Numbered from the stretch's first letter, positions 25,374 through 35,152 are shown. The stretch: DNA of 64,000 nucleotides from a bacterium (GCA_035505375.1 DATJQV010000081.1:215423-279422); one strand, 5' to 3'. Notes: generated by a model from the sequence alone, not told the origin. Made by a program: numbers and translations.

Positions 25374-26596
25374 GAAGTCGCACCTCAGCCGCCGAACTGC
25401 TCCTCGGTTGTCTGTACGGTGAAGAACCGGAAGCCGGGGACCGGACCTCGACGACGGCTGACTGGGGCGAAGTCGCTGACACGGCCGTCCGCCACGGCCT
25501 TGCGCCACTGCTTTTCAAGCGCCTGAAGGGACGCACCGCACGGACTCGCATCCCGCCCGCGGTTTGGACGCAGTTGAGCCAGGCCTACTTCATCAGCGCC
25601 GCCAGAAACGGTCGGCTCTATCGAGAGCTCAGGTCCTTGCTTGGCTGCCTGCGCAGTGCGGGCATCCAGGTGATCGTGTTAAAGGGCGCGTTCCTGGCAG
25701 AGGCGGTGTACGGCGACATTGCGCTCAGGCCGATGTGCGACATCGACCTCATGGTTCCGAAAGACGACTTGTCAAAGGCCCAGACCATCCTGATCGCCAA
25801 TGGCGGGGTTCTTCAGCAACGCGGAGACATCGAGCTGTTCCGCGTGGAAAGACATCATCACGTTGCGCCGGTCGTTGTCGGCAACCTCTTTGTGGAGCTG
25901 CATTGGACTATCACGCCCTTCACCGGACCGGTGGAGATAGACGCCGTCGGTCTCTGGGCCCGGGCCCGACCGGCAACGGTGGCCGGTGTGCAGCTAACGG
26001 CTCTCTCACCCGAGGACCTGTTGCTCCACCTCTGTCTTCACTTCGGCCGAGACAACCGCCTCACTGGCCTGCGCTCCTTCTGTGACATCGCGCAGACCAT
26101 CAGCCACTACCGCCGCGAGATGGACTGGCAGCAGGTCGTTCGCCTGGCCCACGAATGGGGAGCGACAAGACATGTGGGCTTGGAACTCCATCTGGCAAGG
26201 CGCATGCTGAACGCGGCAGTCCCCGACTACGTCCTCGAGGGTTTGGTGCCTGGCGGTATCGACCGGCCCATACTTCAGGCGGCGATGCAATTCGTATACA
26301 CCCAGACCGACTACCACCAGTGGATGTCACTGTTCGACATGGAAGGTGCAAGGTCAATCGGAGACAAGGTGAAACTGCTGTGGAGACGGGTCTTCCTGTC
26401 CCGCGACGAGATGGCCGCGGTGTATCCCGCGGCTCGTAACTCGGGGTTTCTCTGGTCTTACTACCTGCTGCGGGTGAGAGACGTCGTCCGTGCCTACTGG
26501 TTCCGGACCGCGAGGCGAGGCCTGCCACTGGTCCGAGGTCCCGAGAAAGACCGGAATGTTTCGCTGGTCAACTGGCTGAAGTCAGGAAAGCCCTGA
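25370..26596 (+). CDS. NTP_transf_5-like nucleotidyltransferase, module 3
   Basis: About 408 residues. Homology to the other copies starts at TSAAELLLGCLYG. The frame opens after a stop at 25355-25357 and contains no ATG, GTG or TTG until 25574, well inside the domain. ATA 25370 overlaps the TAA of the upstream gene (ATAA). VIVLKGAFLAEAVYGD...RPMCDIDLMV is the catalytic pattern; LSPEDLLLHLCLHFG and the terminal WLKSGKP agree with copies 1 and 2. Confidence 0.8.
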   Translation: MRSRTSAAELLLGCLYGEEPEAGDRTSTTADWGEVADTAVRHGLAPLLFKRLKGRTARTRIPPAVWTQLSQAYFISAARNGRLYRELRSLLGCLRSAGIQVIVLKGAFLAEAVYGDIALRPMCDIDLMVPKDDLSKAQTILIANGGVLQQRGDIELFRVERHHHVAPVVVGNLFVELHWTITPFTGPVEIDAVGLWARARPATVAGVQLTALSPEDLLLHLCLHFGRDNRLTGLRSFCDIAQTISHYRREMDWQQVVRLAHEWGATRHVGLELHLARRMLNAAVPDYVLEGLVPGGIDRPILQAAMQFVYTQTDYHQWMSLFDMEGARSIGDKVKLLWRRVFLSRDEMAAVYPAARNSGFLWSYYLLRVRDVVRAYWFRTARRGLPLVRGPEKDRNVSLVNWLKSGKP

Positions 26597-26831
26597 TCGT
26601 CCGCTCCTCGCCCGGCAGCGCGCGAAGCCTGCGGTTACAGGCCGTACAAACGCACGATGACTACCGCCGGTTGCAGAATCCCACTGCGGCGTTCTCGTGC
26701 TGCCCTTGGTGTTGATTGGAGCCTGAGTCGATGCTCAAAACCTACGTCCCTGGCCGACGGCCTCATCACCCTCGCATAGACCGTAGACCACAGACCGGCC
26801 CGAGTCATTAGTCACGGTCTCAGGTCCGATC
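26597..26831. other. Intergenic, end of RiPP locus
   Basis: Lies between convergent genes. Small inverted words only (ccgtagaccacagaccgg); no promoter or gene is seen. Confidence 0.4.
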
Positions 26832-29012
26832 CTAGGTCTTCGTCGTCTGGTCCTGTTCCTTTGCCGCGGCCGCAGCGTGCTTCGAGTACCGATAGTGATA
26901 CTTGTAGTAATAGTAGTAGTAACGGCCATAGCGGCCGGAGCGGTTCACGTCGTTGATCACTACTCCACATACTTGGGCGCCGCTGCCGAGCATTGCTGTA
27001 CGCGCGTGGTCGAGCGCCTCCAGCGCGGTCCGTCCGGCGCGCACCACCATGATGGTAGTATCAACGAGCGCGCCAAGAATCGGGCTGTCAGCCGCTACCA
27101 GGACGGGTGGCGTGTCAATGATGACGTAGTCGTACTGCCCGGCCAGCCGCTTCAGAAGGTCACGGGTGGCGTTTAACGTAAACAGGTCTGCCGGGCTCGG
27201 CGGCGTCGTCCCGCAAGTCAGACAGTAGAGCCCCTCCAGTCCGGTCGCAAAGATGGCCTGGGCCGGGTCTGTATTGAGAACTATGAGGTCGGACAGGCCC
27301 GGCTTCTTGCCGCGTTTGAAGACGTGATGCAGCATCGGATGGCGCAGGTCGGCATCTATGAGCAGGACACGCGAACCGGCCTGGGCCAGAACTGAAGCCA
27401 GGTTGACAGCGACTGTCGACTTGCCTTCGCTCGGACCAGGCGAAGTGACGGCCAGGAGACGCACCGGACGCTCCGCGCTGACGAACGCGAGCGCCGTACG
27501 CAGCATGCGGAAAGCCTCTGCGCCCGAGGACTCCACGTCGGTGTGGGTAATGAGGTGAGAAGATATTTCCTCACGACGCATTCGCCGGCCCCCGGTCAAC
27601 AGCTGAGGTATGCTGCCCAGGACTGAGTATCCGTAGTGCTCCAGTTCGCGCGTGCCGTGGATCGAGTTATCGAGGAATTCCGCCGCCCACACCGAGCCCA
27701 AAGCCATGACCAAGGCCAGCACCAGCCCGAAGCTGAGGCGTGAATGGACGTTTGGCTGGGTCTGATTGGCGCCCGCGGCCCGGTCGATTATCTGGACCGA
27801 CGATATTTTCCCGACCTCCTGAATCCGCGCTTCCTCGAAGCGCTGGGACAGCAGGTTGTGGACCTGGCGTCCGGTTTCTACATCTCGAGTCAGCTTGGCC
27901 AGCTGGCGCTCGGCCTCAGGCAGGCGAGCAATCCGGGCATCGAAGCTGGACCTGGCCGAGTCCAAAGCGGCCTGACGGGCTTTGGACGCAGCCAAGGTCG
28001 TGCCGAGGGTGAGTTCCATCTCGAACAATCCGCTCAGGTGTCCGACCGGGTCGGCCAGTCCCTGCTGGGCAATCAGGACCTGTGTCTGCGCTCGCAGCCG
28101 CGTCCGGGTACTGTCAGTCTGGCGGTCGAGACCCTGGACGCGGTCGGAGTTCTTGTCGAATCCGTGGATCAATAGGTTCGTCTTTTCGACCTCGAGCTGG
28201 TTCAGCGAAGCCTTGAGGTTCGTGACCAGGGGCGACGAAACGGCGTTCGAGTCCGCCATACTCCTGCCCTCCCGCTGAATCTCGTTACGCACCTGTGCGA
28301 GCTGGGCCTCTGTACCCTTGGCCTCGATGATCGCCTCCTGGTATTCGGCCCCGAGCTGGGACTGTCGACCGACCAAGTCCTGAGTTTCCTCGTTTATGTT
28401 CGTGAGTTTGTGCGTCGCCTTGAACTCCGCGAGATTGTGTTCGCTCGAATCCAGATTGTTCCCGAACTGAGCCAACTGAGCCTCGATGAACTGCCGGATT
28501 GCTGTGACGGCAGTCCGGTTCAGGTCCAGGTCGTACTGCTGGTAGGCATCGACGTAGCCGTTTGCCACCTCGACGGCACCGTTTGCCGTTGGCGCCGATA
28601 CCACGACTGAGACGAGGTCGGCGTCCTTCATCGGCGCGGCCCTGACCGCTGCAGCGGGCAAGATTGACGGATCGGGCAGGCTCTTGGCTACTCGGTCGCG
28701 CATGCTCTGACTCTGCAGCAGCATGACGACGTTGCTGATGTTCGGCTGCGTCGGCCAGACGATGGCGCCGCTGCCGAAGATATCGCTCGGGCTGTTCGTT
28801 GACACCATCAGCGTTGCGTGGGCTTCGAAGACCGGCTGGGTACGGACGATGGAGAGAATGACCAGTCCAAGAACCCCCAGAAACACGCCGGCCGCCATCC
28901 ACTTCCATCTTACGAGTATCTCCAGGTAGTCCTGGAAGCTCGTCCGCGCTTCAGGTGCCGGAGCGCTCGGTCCCGTCAAAGGTCCTAATGCGTTGTTGGT
29001 TGGCTCGTTCAT
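26832..29012 (-). CDS. Polysaccharide co-polymerase fused to BY-kinase (Wzz/Wzc-like)
   Basis: 726 residues. The N-terminal Wzz domain has a membrane helix near residue 33-52 and a large periplasmic coiled region. A second membrane helix lies near residue 425. The cytoplasmic tyrosine kinase follows, with Walker A SPGPSEGKSTVAVNLA, Walker A' VLLIDADLRHP and Walker B YVIIDTPPV. The C-terminal tail is Tyr-rich (GRYGRYYYYYYKYHYRY), the usual autophosphorylation cluster, here unusually dense. It controls exopolysaccharide chain length and export. Last gene of the minus-strand EPS operon. Confidence 0.9.
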   Translation of the reverse strand: MNEPTNNALGPLTGPSAPAPEARTSFQDYLEILVRWKWMAAGVFLGVLGLVILSIVRTQPVFEAHATLMVSTNSPSDIFGSGAIVWPTQPNISNVVMLLQSQSMRDRVAKSLPDPSILPAAAVRAAPMKDADLVSVVVSAPTANGAVEVANGYVDAYQQYDLDLNRTAVTAIRQFIEAQLAQFGNNLDSSEHNLAEFKATHKLTNINEETQDLVGRQSQLGAEYQEAIIEAKGTEAQLAQVRNEIQREGRSMADSNAVSSPLVTNLKASLNQLEVEKTNLLIHGFDKNSDRVQGLDRQTDSTRTRLRAQTQVLIAQQGLADPVGHLSGLFEMELTLGTTLAASKARQAALDSARSSFDARIARLPEAERQLAKLTRDVETGRQVHNLLSQRFEEARIQEVGKISSVQIIDRAAGANQTQPNVHSRLSFGLVLALVMALGSVWAAEFLDNSIHGTRELEHYGYSVLGSIPQLLTGGRRMRREEISSHLITHTDVESSGAEAFRMLRTALAFVSAERPVRLLAVTSPGPSEGKSTVAVNLASVLAQAGSRVLLIDADLRHPMLHHVFKRGKKPGLSDLIVLNTDPAQAIFATGLEGLYCLTCGTTPPSPADLFTLNATRDLLKRLAGQYDYVIIDTPPVLVAADSPILGALVDTTIMVVRAGRTALEALDHARTAMLGSGAQVCGVVINDVNRSGRYGRYYYYYYKYHYRYSKHAAAAAKEQDQTTKT

Positions 29013-29076
29013 CGTTGCTTGCCCGTTCTTTCAGCGCTACAAAAGGGAACGAGTCGCAGACCCGCCGGAACCGGGC

Positions 29077-29655
29077 TCATCCGCCCCTCGCCCAAGTCAT
29101 GAATGTAATGGCCAGCGTGGCCAATGAGGCGACCACGGTCACCACGGATATTGCGTCGGTGATGACGTACCAGGCGGAGTTCGGAATCATGACCACGTCC
29201 CCGGGCGACAGCTGAATGACCTGCCCGGAGGCGAGCACCTTCTTCAGGTCGATCCGCGTCCGCGTCTGGGTAATTGCCCGGACCAGGACTATGTGCCTCA
29301 CGTCCGCCGTTGTGGTCGGCCCTCCTGCCGCGGAAAGCAACTCCACCAGGTCCGGATTGACGCTGAGTTGGTATGCGCCGGGCGCCCTCACCTGTCCCCA
29401 CACGTAGTACTTGACAACCGGATTCAGCGGCTGAGTCTGGGCCGGCGTCCGGCCGGCGAATAGCAGCAGCCCGGCGAGAACCGGTACCAGGAACCGTGGG
29501 CCGAGGACTGAGGACGGTGAACCATGGAGACGGAACCGCAGACGTCTCTTCTTGCTGACCGCAGGCGAACCTGATGCGCGCTCTGCTGCGCCCGGCATAC
29601 TGCAAACGGCGAACTGCAAATCGGTCCTCCTTATCGTAGGTCGTGCGTCATTCAT
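29077..29655 (-). CDS. SLBB-domain polysaccharide export-type protein
   Basis: 192 residues as read from 29655. The conserved part starts after a signal-like helix (LVPVLAGLLLFAGRTPAQ, about residue 57-75). YYVWGQVRAPGAYQLSVNPDLVELLSAAGG is an SLBB strand pair, LSPGDVVMIP is typical of the family, and a C-terminal hydrophobic helix follows. It lacks the long outer-membrane Wza body. The first 50 residues are partly encoded by word-repeat DNA (LQFAVCS, SSVLGPR), so the true start may be further in. Between OmpA and the Wzc-like kinase. Confidence 0.75.
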   Translation of the reverse strand: MNDARPTIRRTDLQFAVCSMPGAAERASGSPAVSKKRRLRFRLHGSPSSVLGPRFLVPVLAGLLLFAGRTPAQTQPLNPVVKYYVWGQVRAPGAYQLSVNPDLVELLSAAGGPTTTADVRHIVLVRAITQTRTRIDLKKVLASGQVIQLSPGDVVMIPNSAWYVITDAISVVTVVASLATLAITFMTWARGG

Positions 29656-29815
29656 GTAGTGACCCTTGTCCCGGTCGGCCTTTCCATACTCTGCCCCACG
29701 TCACGCGCTGCGTCCCTCGTGCCACCAGTTGCCGCCGTAGCTCGATTCCGCAGCCATTACCCTGCAACCACGGACATCGAGCTACGACCGATGGACACGC
29801 TTCGCTTGGCTCTAC

Positions 29816-31042
29816 CTATTGCTCCAGTTCAAGCTGGAAGTAGACCGACCGGTGCATCGGCAGCGGCCTGCCCGTCGACACTCCCATGCCCCGTGAGCTC
29901 AGCTTGTCAGCCGGGACACCCAGCGATTTGAGATACGCAAGTGCGGCGTTCGCCCTGCGTTCCGACAGGGGACGGTTATGTTCAATCGTGCCCTCTTCGG
30001 ACGCGTAACCCAGGAGCGTCACCGACTTGATGTTCGGGTGCGACAGGATTACGTCAGCGTTCCTCCGCAGAGTGGCGGCGGCCACCTCCGTGATGTCCGA
30101 CTTGTCCCACATGAACCAGATGGGATATAGCCTGATGACCGGTGCGATCGGCGGCAGAGTCTCAGGCGGCGGAGTCGGCGGAAGCGGTTGCGGCCGTGTC
30201 GGCGGTGTTGGCGCCTTCGGTTGCGCCCATGGGCTGAACTCGTACGTTGCGCCGAGCTCGAAGCGTCCGAACCGGCCTTCGTCCTGGCCGAAGAGCAGAC
30301 CTTCCATCTTGTTCCACGCAATATTCGCGCAGACCGGGCCGAACTTGGCCTTGACTCCGGAGTTCAGGTCGCGGCTTGACCCTTCGAGCACCAGCGCGAC
30401 CTTGGGGCTGACCCACACTTCTCCACCTCCGAACAGGGCGAAGTCCCAGCTGTGGCCCTTGCTGGAGAAGACGCCGGTGTTGAAGTACTTGCTGCGCTCG
30501 GAGTACCCGACGAAGCGCCCGCGGCCGAGACCGACGTGTATCCGGAGTATGCTCGATACCGGGATACTCGTCACGGCGTACGCCGAGAAGTTCTCGGGCT
30601 GGCGATCGTACTGAGGGAGGGCCCGATTATATTTCCAGTCAGGCCAGGCATTCGCGGTGTCGTGGCCGATAGGCGAGATATCGCCGTGAAGCCCTACGTC
30701 AAGGACACCGAGTGCCAGGCCGAATCGGTTGGGATCACCACCGATGATCTGGTACTTTGCGTCAAGGACGTAGTCCGCGAACGTGTAGGCAGTCAACGCA
30801 AAGTCCAGATGTCTGACCGGCGAGAATCGCACGTTGGCGTCGACTTCCGGGTAGTTTGCGTTCATGTCTGTCTTCAGGAGCGGACCCGTCAAATCAGCTG
30901 AAACCGCAAACGTACGCGCCGGCAGTACGTCGGCAGTCGGCGTCTCATACAGAAGCGTCGGGCTGTTGAACCGGGCCGGAGCCGAGCCGGCGAGCACCAG
31001 CAGCGCGAGTACGACCAGGCCCGGCAGATTCTTGGTACTCAT
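29816..31042 (-). CDS. OmpA-family outer-membrane protein
   Basis: 408 residues with signal peptide (LVVLALLVLAGSAPA), a beta-rich middle with alternating hydrophobic strands, a Pro-rich hinge (PTPPTRPQPLPPTPPP) and a C-terminal OmpA peptidoglycan-binding domain (LLGYASEEGTIEHNRPLSERRA, then ALAYLKSLGV). Its start overlaps the stop of the CapD-like gene by 4 nt, showing co-transcription with the EPS genes. Confidence 0.85.
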   Translation of the reverse strand: MSTKNLPGLVVLALLVLAGSAPARFNSPTLLYETPTADVLPARTFAVSADLTGPLLKTDMNANYPEVDANVRFSPVRHLDFALTAYTFADYVLDAKYQIIGGDPNRFGLALGVLDVGLHGDISPIGHDTANAWPDWKYNRALPQYDRQPENFSAYAVTSIPVSSILRIHVGLGRGRFVGYSERSKYFNTGVFSSKGHSWDFALFGGGEVWVSPKVALVLEGSSRDLNSGVKAKFGPVCANIAWNKMEGLLFGQDEGRFGRFELGATYEFSPWAQPKAPTPPTRPQPLPPTPPPETLPPIAPVIRLYPIWFMWDKSDITEVAAATLRRNADVILSHPNIKSVTLLGYASEEGTIEHNRPLSERRANAALAYLKSLGVPADKLSSRGMGVSTGRPLPMHRSVYFQLELEQ

Positions 31043-33219
31043 GATTCCTCCCTTATGTCAATGGAACTCGTGTTCTCCCGGGAATACCGGGACATGACCG
31101 CAACGACACCTGGCGCGGAGTGCGTCGCAGTCGACTCTGCAATTTCGGGGCGTGGCGCCAGCCTCCCGGCACCGGGATCTCCTGTCGGCGTGCTCTGCGG
31201 CTGCGCCGAGGGATCGGTCGGTTTCGCACCGCTTCGCTCAGCGCCAGACACCCTCTGAGCAGTGGGCGGATACTCCGCCACACCCGAGGCAGTTGGCCGG
31301 CCATTCTTATAGCCCGTGTCCGGGCAATAGCTGCTGACTTGCTTGGCGATCTCGGCACGGATCCGCTCCGCGTCCCCGCTCTTGACAACCTGGTCCAGCC
31401 GTCGCAAATCGTCGAGCACTTCCGGATAGCCGGATGGTCTCGAAATGCGGGCCCGATAGATTCGCCGATTCACGGTCGCGGTCGTGCCCTCCTCGGCGGT
31501 CAGCAGCTCTTCGAGCAGCTTCTCGCCCGGACGCCGGCCGGTGTAGACAATTGGTACGTCGACATTTGGCCGCAGCCCTGCATGGCGGATCATCGTCTCA
31601 GCCAAGTCCTTTATTCTGATCGGTTTGCCCATGTCGAGGACGAATACTTCCCCGCCGCGGCCGATCGCCACTGCCTGCATTACCAGCAGGACTGCTTCAC
31701 TTGTGAGCATCACGTAGCGCTTCATCTCCGGGTCAGTGACCGTGACCGGCTCGCGGCGCATGATGGCGTCACGGAAGATGGTCGTGACACTGCCCCGGCT
31801 GTCGAGCACGTTCCCGAACCGCACCGCCAGGAATCGGACTCCGCCGGAGTCGTTCATGGCCGTCACAACCCTCTCCCCGATCCGCTTGCTCGCGCCCATC
31901 ACGCTGCTCGGGTTCACCGCCTTGTCGGTTGAAATGTAAACGAAGCTCTCGGCGCCGTGGTCAATGGCGGCGCGGGCCACGAGGTGGCTGCCGTGTACGT
32001 TGACGCGTATAGCTTCGGCCGGATGGAACTCGAGGATTGGAACGTGCTTGTAGGCGGCTGCGTGGAACACGATGTCCGGCCGGGTCTGCCCGAAGATGCG
32101 GGCGACGTCCGATTCGCGGGTGATATCGCCGAGGAACGGCATCACATGGGTTTTTGGGTAGGACGTGCGCAGGTCTCGTTCGACGTAGAACAGATTTGAG
32201 TCGTCCCGTTCAAAGAGGACCAGTATTGCCGGGTCGAAACGGGCAAGCTGGCGGCAGAGTTCGGACCCGATCGAACCGCCCGCGCCCGTAACCATGATGC
32301 GTTTCCCGCCGAAGACGTGCTGCATCTCGCGCGGGTTGACCCTAACCGGCTGCTGACCGGTCAGTTCGTGGATGGTCTGACGTTCCAGGGCTCCGATGTC
32401 CGCTCGGTCATCGATCAAATCCGCCATGGACGGAACCAACCGCACCTCCAGACCGAGGTCGTTGAGCCGCTGATAGAATTCACCGATTGCGAATGTCGGG
32501 TCGGAACTGAGAAAGACGAACACCGTGTCGATTCGATGCCGGGCCACGACGTTCTCTATGTCATCGTACGTCCCGAGGACCGGAAGGCCCTGGCTGACTG
32601 TGTTCCGATTGTTCGGTTCGGGGTCGATGAAACCGACGACCCGATAGTTGAAACTCGGGGTTCTCCGCAGCGTATCAAGCAGGAAATAGCCCTTGTGCGA
32701 GCACATCACCAGCAGCGCCCGCTTGCCGGACTTCGGACGAATCACCTCGGCATAGAAACGCCGGCTGGCGCGGACGGCGACGACTCCGCAGATACTCAGC
32801 AGTCCCCACGTGACGGCCGGCCACGGAGACAGGCTGCCGAAAACTCGCGCAGCAGAAAGGCCACCAAGCAGAGACGCGGTGCCGATGCTGGGCAACATGA
32901 TCCGCGGCACGTCAACCAGCGAGAAAGTAGACCACCTCAGTCGGTAGCTTGAGAAGAGAAACCCCAGAACTGCCTGGCAAGCTATTGCAGCGGCCGTGAA
33001 TGGCGCCACGCCGTGCTCGTAATAGGCAACACCAGATCCAACGTGGCGGATGACGGCCAGATGGGTCAACACGCTCGCGCAGACGACCACGAGCGCATCG
33101 GTGATGACGTAGAACAGGGTGCGCTTCCAGGTTCTCGGCACGAACAGTGACCGAACCCAGCCTGTTGACCTTCGTTCTCCATACTCGTCCGCACGCTCGG
33201 CGGCGTTGCAGGGTTTCAC
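31039..33219 (-). CDS. CapD/WbpM-like nucleotide-sugar dehydratase
   Basis: 726 residues. Four N-terminal membrane helices, a CoA-binding-like domain (LLVMCSHKG...VGFIDPEPNN), then an extended SDR domain with TGAGGSIGSELCRQL for NAD(P), YKHVPILE and STDKAVNPSSVMGASKR. These are family marks of UDP-GlcNAc 4,6-dehydratase/C6-dehydratase proteins acting at the inner membrane. The last 100 residues are Pro/Ser/Ala-rich and unlike the family, apparently a disordered tail. First gene of the EPS operon. Confidence 0.9.
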   Translation of the reverse strand: MKPCNAAERADEYGERRSTGWVRSLFVPRTWKRTLFYVITDALVVVCASVLTHLAVIRHVGSGVAYYEHGVAPFTAAAIACQAVLGFLFSSYRLRWSTFSLVDVPRIMLPSIGTASLLGGLSAARVFGSLSPWPAVTWGLLSICGVVAVRASRRFYAEVIRPKSGKRALLVMCSHKGYFLLDTLRRTPSFNYRVVGFIDPEPNNRNTVSQGLPVLGTYDDIENVVARHRIDTVFVFLSSDPTFAIGEFYQRLNDLGLEVRLVPSMADLIDDRADIGALERQTIHELTGQQPVRVNPREMQHVFGGKRIMVTGAGGSIGSELCRQLARFDPAILVLFERDDSNLFYVERDLRTSYPKTHVMPFLGDITRESDVARIFGQTRPDIVFHAAAYKHVPILEFHPAEAIRVNVHGSHLVARAAIDHGAESFVYISTDKAVNPSSVMGASKRIGERVVTAMNDSGGVRFLAVRFGNVLDSRGSVTTIFRDAIMRREPVTVTDPEMKRYVMLTSEAVLLVMQAVAIGRGGEVFVLDMGKPIRIKDLAETMIRHAGLRPNVDVPIVYTGRRPGEKLLEELLTAEEGTTATVNRRIYRARISRPSGYPEVLDDLRRLDQVVKSGDAERIRAEIAKQVSSYCPDTGYKNGRPTASGVAEYPPTAQRVSGAERSGAKPTDPSAQPQSTPTGDPGAGRLAPRPEIAESTATHSAPGVVAVMSRYSRENTSSIDIREES

Positions 33220-34114
33220 GATTGCCGATTCTACCGGCTCGCCGCCTCATGTCAAGCGTTCAAGTGTTGCCTTACCCATGCCACTATCTGCACTTAGCTG
33301 ATGACATGCGGCTGGCGAGAGAGGGCCGCTGCACGGAAAGGTGCCGGAACTGCTCAAAGGTCACTCGAATGTCGGTCGGCCATGTCGTCCAGGTTCACGC
33401 AACTGCCCAATCTGAGCGTGCCTACAAGATCCGCCGGCTGTGAGCCGCGGCGATCCGTGACCTCGGGCGGACACCCTTCTCCTCCTCGGGCTGCCGCCAC
33501 GACCGCGCCTGCCGGCCAGCAGGCAAACCATATGTAAGCTCTCCGACCTGGTCTCGTGCCCGCTGCGCTTCGAGATACCCAACCCCATGTGGATGGAAGA
33601 CGCCAAGGCGACGTGAACCGTCCTAACTGGCATCGGGCCAGTCCGTGTGTGAAACGCAGGAAAGAGACCGCTGCGGACACGCATTGAGGAATACTCATGT
33701 GGGCAAGAGGTTGATCCCCGACCGCTTCCATGCTGTTTCGCGCGGTTGTCGTTGTCTGGTCATTGACCGGGAACTGCGAACGGTGACTTGGTTCCGGTCG
33801 GTCGCGTCCACTTGCGGGATTCCTTCTTGACGCACCACATCTCTTCGCCTATCATCCCACCGTGATGAAAGCGGCCGCTGGAAGCGGACGGGCTGACGCG
33901 ACGATGGTGTTGTGTACGGCTGGATCGCTCCACGACCCTCGTAAGGGAACGAAGTGACGTGAATGGTCGGCGACACAATCGCCTGACTGGCCCCGCGTCC
34001 GATGGCGAAGTGCCACCTGTCCAACGTCGGCGGTGGGGCGACGCACTTCGCGGGCTGCCTGCGTTTGCGCGCCCCAACCGCTACGACGGTACGACTTCGG
34101 ACTCGCGCGTGCCG
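33220..34114. other. Long intergenic region, nothing recognised
   Basis: Many short frames on both strands but none with a good ribosome binding site or familiar sequence. It probably contains the EPS operon promoter (minus strand) and decayed sequence. Confidence 0.4.
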
Positions 34115-34486
34115 CTACGGCTCGGGCGCCGGTACACTGAAGACCTGGAAACGTATAGCAGCGAGCACGTTCGGGTCGAGACCGCGACGCTGCCACTTCT
34201 CCAGTAGCACCTGCGCTTCCTTCGCCAACGTCGGGCCGGAGATGGTCCGGCCGTGTGAAAGCCGGAACAACTGCCGGGCGTAGTCGAGGTAGAAGACAAT
34301 GAACATCGTGTCGATGCCGCTTGCGGATAGCACCTGCTTCGTGTCCGTCTCCATGGCGCACAGGGCAATCAACGAAGCCTGGTAGCGTTCGCTCATTTCG
34401 TCATAGATGCGGGCAGTTGTTTGCGCTGCAATCTCGGGCGAGTACTTCGCCTTCCAGCGCGAGAGTCTCCGTGTTACGTCGGACAT
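34115..34486 (-). CDS. Conserved-looking hypothetical protein, helical
   Basis: 123 residues with AAGGAG 8 nt before ATG, supporting real expression. Rich in helix-forming residues: RLSRWKAKYSPEIAAQTTARIYDEMSER, then FIVFYLDYARQLFRL and EAQVLLEKWQRRGLD. No signal or membrane segment and no recognised domain. It stands alone between two repeat-rich spacers. Confidence 0.65.
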   Translation of the reverse strand: MSDVTRRLSRWKAKYSPEIAAQTTARIYDEMSERYQASLIALCAMETDTKQVLSASGIDTMFIVFYLDYARQLFRLSHGRTISGPTLAKEAQVLLEKWQRRGLDPNVLAAIRFQVFSVPAPEP

Positions 34487-34694
34487 AGTGGGTCTCCTTT
34501 CAGGCCGTCAGGCCTGGTTACTGACATCTCGAACCTTCAAGGCCGTCTTGGTCATTGGGACTTGGGCATTAGTCCTTACTCCATGTGGCCCTCACTAGTA
34601 TTAGTGAAACCTGAGAGGCAAAACGCAACATGGAACTTCACAGCGCGGTGCAGTCGGGACTTGAACCGGCATCGAGGGGGTCAATCCGGGGGTG
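34487..34694. other. Intergenic with small palindrome
   Basis: Contains the short palindrome CACTA-gtat-TAGTG and then the start of 12-nt array 2. No gene is seen. Confidence 0.35.
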
Positions 34695-34994
34695 ACTTCG
34701 GTATTCAAAGCCGCACACGATGCGGTTTTCAATGTAGCCGTCAATCAAGGACTTAGCGCGCGTTTCAGCTCCGGGCAGAGCGCCGAACTCAGCGCAGCCC
34801 TCAACGGCGCAATCAAGACTGCGACCAACTTCGCCTAGACTCTGGACCTCAACGCCGCAGTCAGCTTGGAATTGAGTTCCGCGGCGAGTCGCGCAACCAG
34901 CGCCAGCCTGACTTGCGCGCTCAGCCGTGAGTTAGGTGCGGCGTTCAGTTACGGCTTCAGTGTGACTGCCACTGCCGAGTTCAGGATGGCCTAG
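34695..34994. repeat. Degenerate 12-nt tandem array 2 (25 units)
   Basis: 25 consecutive 12-mers in constant phase, for example agcgccgaactc, agcgcagccctc, aacgccgcagtc, agcgccagcctg, acttgcgcgctc. In the + frame they read as tetrapeptides such as SAEL SAAL NGAI NAAV SASL, but stops occur in frame at unit 12 and unit 25, so no intact protein is made from this array now. Confidence 0.8.
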
Positions 34995-35152
34995 AGCCGC
35001 GCAATTCCAATGCGGGTGCTTTGACCCGCCTTGCGAAGTCAGGCCATGCCAAAGCCAGGCCGAGACCAAGGTCGACCCAAATGCGGCCGGTAGCCGGCAT
35101 TCCGAAGGAACGTCTGCACCCCTGGCTTCGGAATCGCGCGGCCCGTAGCGCT

